Source of the DNA: Camelus bactrianus
Lineage: Eukaryota > Chordata > Mammalia > Artiodactyla > Camelidae
Direction: 5' to 3'
DNA length: 64,000 bases
NCBI RefSeq assembly: GCF_048773025.1
Contig: NC_133566.1
Span: 16,153,001 to 16,217,000 of the forward strand
Below, piece by piece: positions 22,901-31,900 of this stretch. How positions within the stretch are numbered: position 1 is the first letter of the stretch; each line of letters starts with the position of its first letter. The position numbers were made by a program, and so were the translations under genes. The notes beneath the pieces were generated by a model, which saw nothing but the letters and a program-made list of their open reading frames with translations, was not told where the DNA came from and searched no databases.

Positions 22901-25900
22901 ATCTTAAACGTTCTCACCTCACCACAGTAACAAAAAGATGGTAATTATGTGAGTTGATGGATATTTCAACTCACCTTATTGTGCTGATCATTTCATAAAC
23001 TTACACAAAGGGTTAATTATCTCAATACAGCTGGAAAAACAAACAAACAAAAAGAAAGAAAATTATATGCCCATTTCGCTTTTGAACATAGATGCAAAAT
23101 CTTAAACCAAATGTTAAGTAACTGAATCCAATTGTATTTATTTCAAAAAACAAAACAAAAAGGGATACCAGGATCGAGAAGGTTTTATCTGTACGAGTAG
23201 GAGAGAAAATCATGAAAATCCTAATTCAGAAGAGAGAAACTTCTAAGTGAAGTAAGCAAGAAAGAGAAAGAAAAATACCATATGAGATCGCTCATATGTG
23301 GAATCTAAAAAAAAAAAAAAACAAAACATAAATACAAAACAGAAACAGACTCATAGACATAGAATACAAACTTATGGTTGCCAAGGGGGCGAGGGTTGGG
23401 AAGGGACAGACTGGGATTTTAAAATGTAGAATAGATAAACAAGATTATACTGTATAGCACAGGGAAATATACACAAGATCTTGTGGTAGCTCACAGCAAA
23501 AAAAATGACAATGAATATATGTACTTTCATGCATAACTGAAAAATTGTGCACTACACTGGAATTTGACACAACATAGTAAAATGACTATTACTCAATAAA
23601 ACAATGTTAAAAAAAAAAGAGAAACATCCACATCTATTTATAATTAAAATAAACAAAAACTCTAAGCAAACTAGGAGTCAAAGGGAACTTTTTAAACTTG
23701 ATGTAGCTTATATTTGCAAATCAAATATTTATTTGCACAAAATATTAGGTTTAACAGCAAAGGCTCAGACACACTCTCTTTAAGACTTGGGACAAGCCAA
23801 GGTTGGCCACAGTTACCACAAACTGATGTCCTGCCAATGCTCTAAGGAAATTTCGAAAAAGAGAAAAAAAGATCAAAAACCAACCCCCCCAAAACAAAAA
23901 AAAATCCAAAACACAAAAACAGTGTAAGAGTTAGGAAATATAACTTAAAACTAACACCATTTGTGGATGATATGGTCCCTACAGGGACCAAAAGAATCAA
24001 TAAACATGAGAGTTCAGACTGCCAGATGCAAGATTAATTTATGAAATCAAAAGCAATTTTCTACACCAGTAATAACCACCTAGAAAATATAATAAAAAAG
24101 ATAACATTCATAATAGCAATAAAAACTAAAAAGGCATCTAAGTATTAGCCAAAACTCAAAGGATGCCTAATAGAAAGATCATCTGAATAAATGAGGCATT
24201 CCATCTTGGACAGGACCATAATAACACTATAAAGATGTTATTTCTCCTGTGATAAATTACAGATTCAATGCCACCTCAATCAAAGATCCAGGTGGATTTT
24301 TTGAGGGCCTTGATGAATTTCCTCTGAAATGTATAATGGGGAATAAAAAAAATCCATAAAAATCTAGAAAGGAAGACTGCAGAGGAAGTTTTCCCTATTA
24401 CATACTAAGACATACAATCACTGTAATAAAAATTGTGTGGTTTGGTCCAAGAACAAACAAACACACAAACTGATAGACCAGAGAGCTCAAAAAGACACCG
24501 AGGTACAGAGGGAAGCTCACAGAAGCTTTGTGGAAAGGCCAGATTGTTTAGTAGATGGTGTGAGGGAAACTTGCTCATCACACAGCAAATAAATCTGGAC
24601 CCCTTCCTTACGCCACAAGCAAAAGTGGGCTCCAGCTGAACTGAAGACCCAAATATGAAAGGTAAGCTGTAGCATAAAAATGAAAGGTAAAAGGGTATCT
24701 TGCTAACCTAAGGGTAGGGGAAGACATCTTAAAACCAGAAAGGAAAAAACCTGACGAATGCCATTACATCGAAATTAAGGATTTCTGTTCAACACAGGGT
24801 ACCATGGCCAGTTAGAGACACTCAACAGAATGGGAGGAGACAGCATGCAGTCTTTACAACTGATGAGAGAAGAATGTCTAGAACTGACAACCATCAGAAA
24901 AGTAAACCAGAAAGATGAATAAATACATGAAAGATGGTTCAACCTCATTAATAAACAGGAAAATGCAAATTACAACAAGGATGCAACACCTCCCGGATTG
25001 ACAGGAAATAATAACAATGAAATAAGAAGGCTGACAATGCCAAGTGCTGGAGAGGACCTAGATCAATGGTCGTTTTCAAACATGCTGGTGAGTGTGCAAA
25101 CTGGGACAACCACTGTGGAAAACCATTTGCATTTTCATACGAATGACATATGTATACCTGCGTACCCTCGGGCACAGTAATCCTCCCCCAGGTATATACG
25201 CCAGAGAAACTCCATGCCCAGGAGTCCCTGCAGCACTCCAGCTTGAACCAATCAAATGTCCCCTGACAGCAGAGCAGATACATAGATTGTGGGGCATCCT
25301 CTGGAAGAAATATTAAACAGCTGTGAAAAATGAATGAACTATAGCAACACACAGCAATATGGTGAGTCTTAGAAACATTGCTAGATGAAAAAACAGTCCT
25401 AGGAGACCAGTCTGATTCCATTTGTTAAATAAAATTCAAAACCAAGAATAAACAAACAATATATTTATAGGGAGACATAAGGGATAACTATATAAATAAG
25501 AACAAAAATCCAGGAGTGACAAGCACAAATCTGGCTGGTGGTCACCTCTAGGGTGAGAGAGGAAAGTCACTCTGAGAGGCAGGCTGGTGACTCTCTGGTT
25601 CTGGTAATCATCGCATTATTCTTTGTGACTCACATATCAGATATATATGCATTTATTAGAGATTAACTGAAATGTTTAAAAATAATTAGATTCTCCAGGG
25701 CAAGGAGGGGGAGAGAGAACACCTCTGATCGGGATTAAAGATCAGACACTTGGAAAATTATAAAAGGACAGCAATCCTAAGAGAAATGCACAGAAAATTT
25801 ACAGATAAGGAAACAGAAAAAGCTCATGAGCACAAATAGGGGTGTTCAAAATCATTAGTATGAAAAATGGTATGATGTGAGAACAATGAGAGAAAAAAGT

Positions 25901-28900
25901 TATACTCATTGAACCTGCAAAATCTGAAAGTTCCTTACAGAGTCAAGCTATCGTGGGATGTGGGCTAACTTCTACCCGAGCTCCAGACTCACCTGCCTGC
26001 TTGCCACCTGCACTTGGAGATGTAGGAGCTTCTCAAGTGGAACAAATCCAAACTGAGATCCTGATCTCCCCCCTAAAACCTGCTTCACCCACAGCCTTCC
26101 CCAGCTCCGCTGACGGCAGCTCCATCCTACCGGGTGCTTAGGCTAAAACCCTGGGTATAGACCTTCTTCCCAACATTCAATCCCCGTGCAAACCCTGCCT
26201 GCTCCACTCTCAGCCTGCACCTGCCTCTCCCACCTCCACTGCCCCCACTAGGGTCCAGGGCTCCATCATCCCTCCTGGGGTGTCTCCCTGCTTCTGCCCT
26301 GGATCCTGTGGGTCTATGGCGTGTGCCTATTTCTCTGTTTACTGGTGCTATGGACTTGTGTCCCCCACTTCCCCAGTTCATATGTTTAAGCCCTGACTTC
26401 CCAACGTGATAAAGTTTTTAGGAGGTAATTAGGATTAAATGAGATTTAAAGGTGGGGCCCTAACCCAATAGAATTGGTTCCCTTATAAGAGGAAGAGAGA
26501 TCTCCTGCCCCCATCCCCATGCACACACCAAGGAAAGGCCACGGGAGGACATAGCAAGCAGGTGGCCATCTGCACACCAAGAAGAGGGGCCTCACCAGAA
26601 ACCAACACCGCTGACACTTTGATCTGGGGCTTCTGGCCTCCAGAATTGTGACAACAGAAATTTCTGTTGTGTGAGTTCCCCAGTCCGTGCTCTTCTGTTA
26701 TGGCAGCCCGAGCAGAACAATACAAGTGGTCTATGGTCAGTCTCTCCCTCTACCACGGGGACCTTGACAGGTCCTTCTATTGGCTCAGTGCTGCACCCAG
26801 CCCTGGAACAATGCCTGCATGTGGGGGCTGCACCATAACACACGCTGGGTGGCTGGCCCCCCCAGCTATGTTTCCTGTTTCAGAAGACCTAAATAGGCAT
26901 TTCTCCAAAGAAGACATACAGATGACCAATAGGCACATGAAAAGCTGCTCAATATCACTAATTATCAGAGAAATGCAAAAGTACAATGAGGTATCATCTC
27001 ACACTGGTCAGAATGGCCACCATTTAAAAGTCCACAAATAATAAATCCTGCAGAGGGTGTGGAGAAAAGGGAACCCTCCTACACTGCTGGTGGGAAGGTA
27101 ATTTGGTGTAGCTACTATGGAAATCAGTATGTATGAAGATTTCTTAAAAAACTAAAAATAGATTTACCCTATGATCCAGCAATCCCACTCCTGGACATAC
27201 AGCCAAAGAGAACTCTAATTCAAAAAGGTACATGCACCCCAATGTTCATAGCAGCAGTATTTACAATAGCCAAGACATGGAAGCAACTTAAATGTCCATC
27301 GACAGATGAATGGTGGTACATATACAATGGAATACTACGTGGCCATAAAAAGGAATGAAATGTCATTTGCAGCAAATGGATGGACCTAGAGATTATCATA
27401 CTAAGTGAAGTAGGTCAGACAGAGAAAGACAAATATCCTATGATCTCACTTATATGTGGAATCTTAAAGAAATGATACAGATGAACTCATTTACAAAACA
27501 GAAAGAGACTCACAGACATAGAAAACAAACTTACAGTTACCAAAGGGGAAGGGGAAGAGGGCTAAATTAGGAATGTGGGATTAGCAGATACCAACTACTA
27601 TATATAAAATAGATAAACAATAAGGACCTATTGTATAGCACAGGGAACTATATTCAATATCTTGTAATAACCTATAATGAAAAAGAATGTGTACATATTA
27701 TATGAATAACTGAATTACTGAGCTGTACACCAGAAACTAATACAACACTGTAAATCAACTGTACTTCAATTAAAAAAATAAATTAAAAAAAACGGGAAAC
27801 ATTATTTATAAATGGGAAAATACAAACATCTATGCAGTCCCCCAGGGGAAGGTCATGGACTTCCTTACCCCAAGGCTGTTTTAACACGAAGCTTAGTCTA
27901 ATTCACTGATGGAGGCTCTACACTCCCTTCATTCTTGGGGCCTCTGAGTCCTCCGTGTGGTCCCCACACTAGTGACCTAACGTCACGCCCCTCCTTAGTG
28001 AGTGTGCACCGAGGAGGGAAGCTGCGGTGACTGTGCATAATTCAAATGCGGCCTCTGGGGACCAGGAGGGACGTGGGTCCTAACACCGCCTCAGGGACCT
28101 GCCTCTTAGGGATACAAGAACCCAGCCCCTGAGAGACACAGCTGGGCCTGAAATTGTCCAGGGTGCCTGTGGTTGACAGTTCACGTGGGCCTGGGGAGAG
28201 GAAGCTGGGCCTCGAGCACACAGTGAAACGGGGCTCCCACCCTAACCTGCTGTGGCTGAGGGGCGCTTTTTGGCCTACCCCAAAGCATGAAGCTGGTATG
28301 AACTCCCTGGGCTGGCCCTGAAACCTTTGCAAGGCTCCCTTGTGGGCTGCAGGATCTTCTCTTGAGCCGACTTCACCTCCAGCCATCACCCATCTTTGCT
28401 CTCATTCACAGCAAAACCCCAAGTGCTGTTCCCACTCGCAGGCTCCCACCCCTCTTGAACCCGGCTGGTGGATCTCACTCCTCACTTACTCTCTGCTGGT
28501 CAAGTGACATCTAGACTTTGGGGTCCCACAGAGGAGCCCCGGGGATTGCCGTGCGGTAAGGGGAGGCCGGTGGGGCAGGACTCCCTTCACAATCCAAGCA
28601 ATATGTTGGGAGGGCAGGCTTCTAAGTAAAGCTTCATTTGAGGTTCTGTGGCTAAGTGGCCTTGAAACCTCTGACTGTGTCTGGATGTGCGGCAGTCAGG
28701 CGCTGACTTGGGGTGGGAGGGAGGGGGCCTTGCGCAAGTCTCCCAGCCTGCAGCCACATCAGGCCTGGGCTCCAGCCCATCTACCTGTCCTGCGGAAGCC
28801 TCCCCACGCAGAGCCCCCCTCTCTCCTGCCCTTTCCCGAGCCTGTCCCAGGGGGCCTGTGGGCAGCAGCTCGAGCCAGTTGGGACTCAGGAGCCCTGGCC

Positions 28901-31900
28901 GTACAGAGCACGTGGTGCAGGACGCCCACCGTGGTGAATTGCCTAGCAAGTGCCTCCTCCTCTCCCACCAATTTCTAGTCCACAGTTAGTGACCGGTGAC
29001 CCTGGGGAGCACTCAGGACAGGACATTTTCAGTAAGAAATGACGAGAGCTAATGCATACAGCCCTGACTCCATGCCGGGCCCTGCTTTGTGAGCTTGGCA
29101 CCCATTTATGCAGCTCTACGAGGGAGACTTTTCCCTCTTTGGATTTGAACCCAGACAGCTGCCTCCACTTTGGGCTCTAGACACCTGCACTGTCAGAGGC
29201 TGGGACGCACTGCTGTGTCCAAAGACTCCTGGACACTGTGGAGTTAGAGACGTAGCCAGGAGGGTATACTAGAGTTCAAAAAGGTCCTGGCTCTGCCCCT
29301 CCCTGAGCCTCAGTTTCCCCATCTGTAAAATGGGCCTGCTGTTGAGGACAAAATGATGATGTGCACCAAGTGCCTAGTGTAGACAGTGATCACAAGGTGC
29401 TGGCCACTGTTATTGGCATCAGTGTCCCAGATCTGGAAACTCTGCCCAGGGGCTGCAGGAGGCCTGAGGGCCTTGCAGTTTACCAAGAGTGGTGGATCCT
29501 GCCAGGGAAAAGGGCATCCAGGATGCTCAGAGCATCACCAGGCCCCCAGCAGAGGTAGGAGAGGGTGCTGGGGGAAGAAGAACAGGAGAAGGAGCAGGAG
29601 GAGGAACGGTGGACCCGTGGGCCTTCTCCAAGCCAAGAGTTGGCTGCAGACCCACCAGGCTCCCAGGTCACTTTGCAAGGCCAGGCCCCCCCATGGCCGG
29701 CTGTGCACAGAGGGCAACTAGGGACAGCTGAGGCGGGGTGGTGGGCCAGGATATCACCGCCTTGGGCACTCCCCATGCTCCCCCTCACACTCTCTTCTCT
29801 TTACCCCCCCGAGACTCGGGCCCCTACAATCCAGCCTCCCTGTCCCCACCCCAGCCAGAGGGACCCTCCCCTCAGAGGGCACCTCCCAGGGCTGCCCTAA
29901 AGGGAGGGCCAAGACCCTGCACTGCTTGTGTTCCTGGCAGCCTCACACTGCCTGGCATACACTGGGTGCCCAATAAGTGGCTGACAATGGCATATGATTT
30001 ACACTGACTCAACACCTGCTGTTTGCCAGACAGTGCTGGGCACTCTGGGACCACAGCGTATGGACACAAGTCCTTGCTGCCCTCAGAGAGCTGATCACAT
30101 TGGGTGGGGACAGGGACACAGAAGATTTCAGGACAGTATCTTCTCTAATACACCCAGAGGGGCAGGGAGCCAGAGGGGTCAGGGAAAGTTCCTTACAGAT
30201 GAGGAAGCAGTCAGAGAGGAAAGTGACTTGCCCAAGTTAATGACAGCTTGTTAGTGGCCACGTGAGAGCTGAAAGATGGCTCTCCTCGCCCCTGGCCAGT
30301 GCTCCTCCTAGAACAAGGTTTCTCAACCTCACCACAGACATTTGGGCCTGACCATTCTTGGTGGTGAGGGGCTGCCTGCGCCTTGCAGGCTGTTTATTTA
30401 GCCACATCCCCGGCCTCTACCCACTCAATGCCAGTAGCACCCACCTCACCCCCAACAACTGTGACAGTCCAAAATGCTTCCAGACATCACTGAACATCCA
30501 CTAAGCACCCAAACTGCTCAGTTGAGAGCCACTAGTCTTGAACTTGGGAAATGTGAACTGAGACAGCAGAGGCAGCAGCCAAAGCCAAGCCCTGGGCCAC
30601 AGTTATGGACAAGAAGTCTGTGGCAGGGCTGTGGCAGGCCTGCGAACCAGCACCAGCTCACCAGTCCAGGCTCACTTTTTACCAGTGTGCCCGCCCTTGA
30701 GTCTCTTAGGCTGGAGTCTCACTGTAACTTTTTCAAAGTGCTTGAAGTTCACCACGCGCCTGTGGGGTGTACGGGGGAACAATTTTATTATTATTCTCAT
30801 TCTACAGAGGAATTTGAGGCTTGAGGGGCTTAGATGCAACAAAGTCACCCAGTAAGCTAGTGGCCAGCCCAGGCTGGAGCTCCCCCTGACAGAGTCGCCC
30901 AGGGACAGAGAGCGACAGGCAGAGAAAGGAAGGCCTTTCAACTTCCGCATCTACTTCTAGAAGCCTGCATCCTTAGAACCCAAATCCATTAGTTCTTAAC
31001 AATCCCCAGGGACACCCTAACTCTGGTCTCTTACAGAGGAGAACTACGGAGGCTCAGAGGGGACAAGAGACACACCCCACTGCACATGTGCATGCTTGGA
31101 GGGCAGCTGGGCACCAGCACTCTTCCCTCGGTGCCAGCTCACATCCAGGCTGGGGCTGAAGGCCCTGGGCTCCTCACAGCCCATGACAGTACCCTAGACA
31201 CTGGCCAATTGGCCTTCCCAGGCACTTAGCGGGTACCAGTCCTCAGCAACACGGAACTGGAACGTAAAACTCCCTCCCTCTGATGCAAGCAGGGGAGGCC
31301 TGTCTAAGTGAGAAAATGTTTTCAACTGTGAATCAATTCTGCTATTAAGAGTAATCATTCTGTCGTTAATTATTAGTGATAGCAATGGTTCACAAAGTTA
31401 GTGCATTTATTACACACCAAAAATGATTCTGGGGGCCATTAAAGCCCTACTGACTGGTTAAAAGTCTGCTACTGCCCTATGGGGCAGGAATTATTATTGG
31501 TCCCACTTTACAGAACAGCCAAACTGAGGCTCAGAAAGGTTAAGGGAATTTTATAGCCAGTATGTGTGGGTGACAGGATCCCAGCTCAGACCAGGCTGAC
31601 TCTGAGGCTCTGCGCTCCTCCCCCTGCAGCCAGGCCCCAGAATGCCAAGGGGCACAAGTGGGCAAATATACCAGAAAAGACAAACTCATTAGAGCCTAAG
31701 GTGGGCTTTTCAGCAAGTTGAATAAAGCATCTGTAGTGTGCATCCAATTACCTTGTAAAGAAATCCCTTGTCCTTAGAAATCACAAAGGTAAACTTCAGG
31801 CGGCCAGACCCGTGAGCACATCGGACTCAGTTAAGAAGGGTTTATAGTACTTAAGTAGAGAGAGGCTGGCTCGTGCTCCCGGCCCCTGGTGGTCCCAGGA

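Noticed and set aside
28587-29000. Several overlapping 70-120 codon frames on both strands
   Set aside because: They are mutually overlapping frames in GC-rich intron sequence with no conserved motif or splice signals pointing to them.
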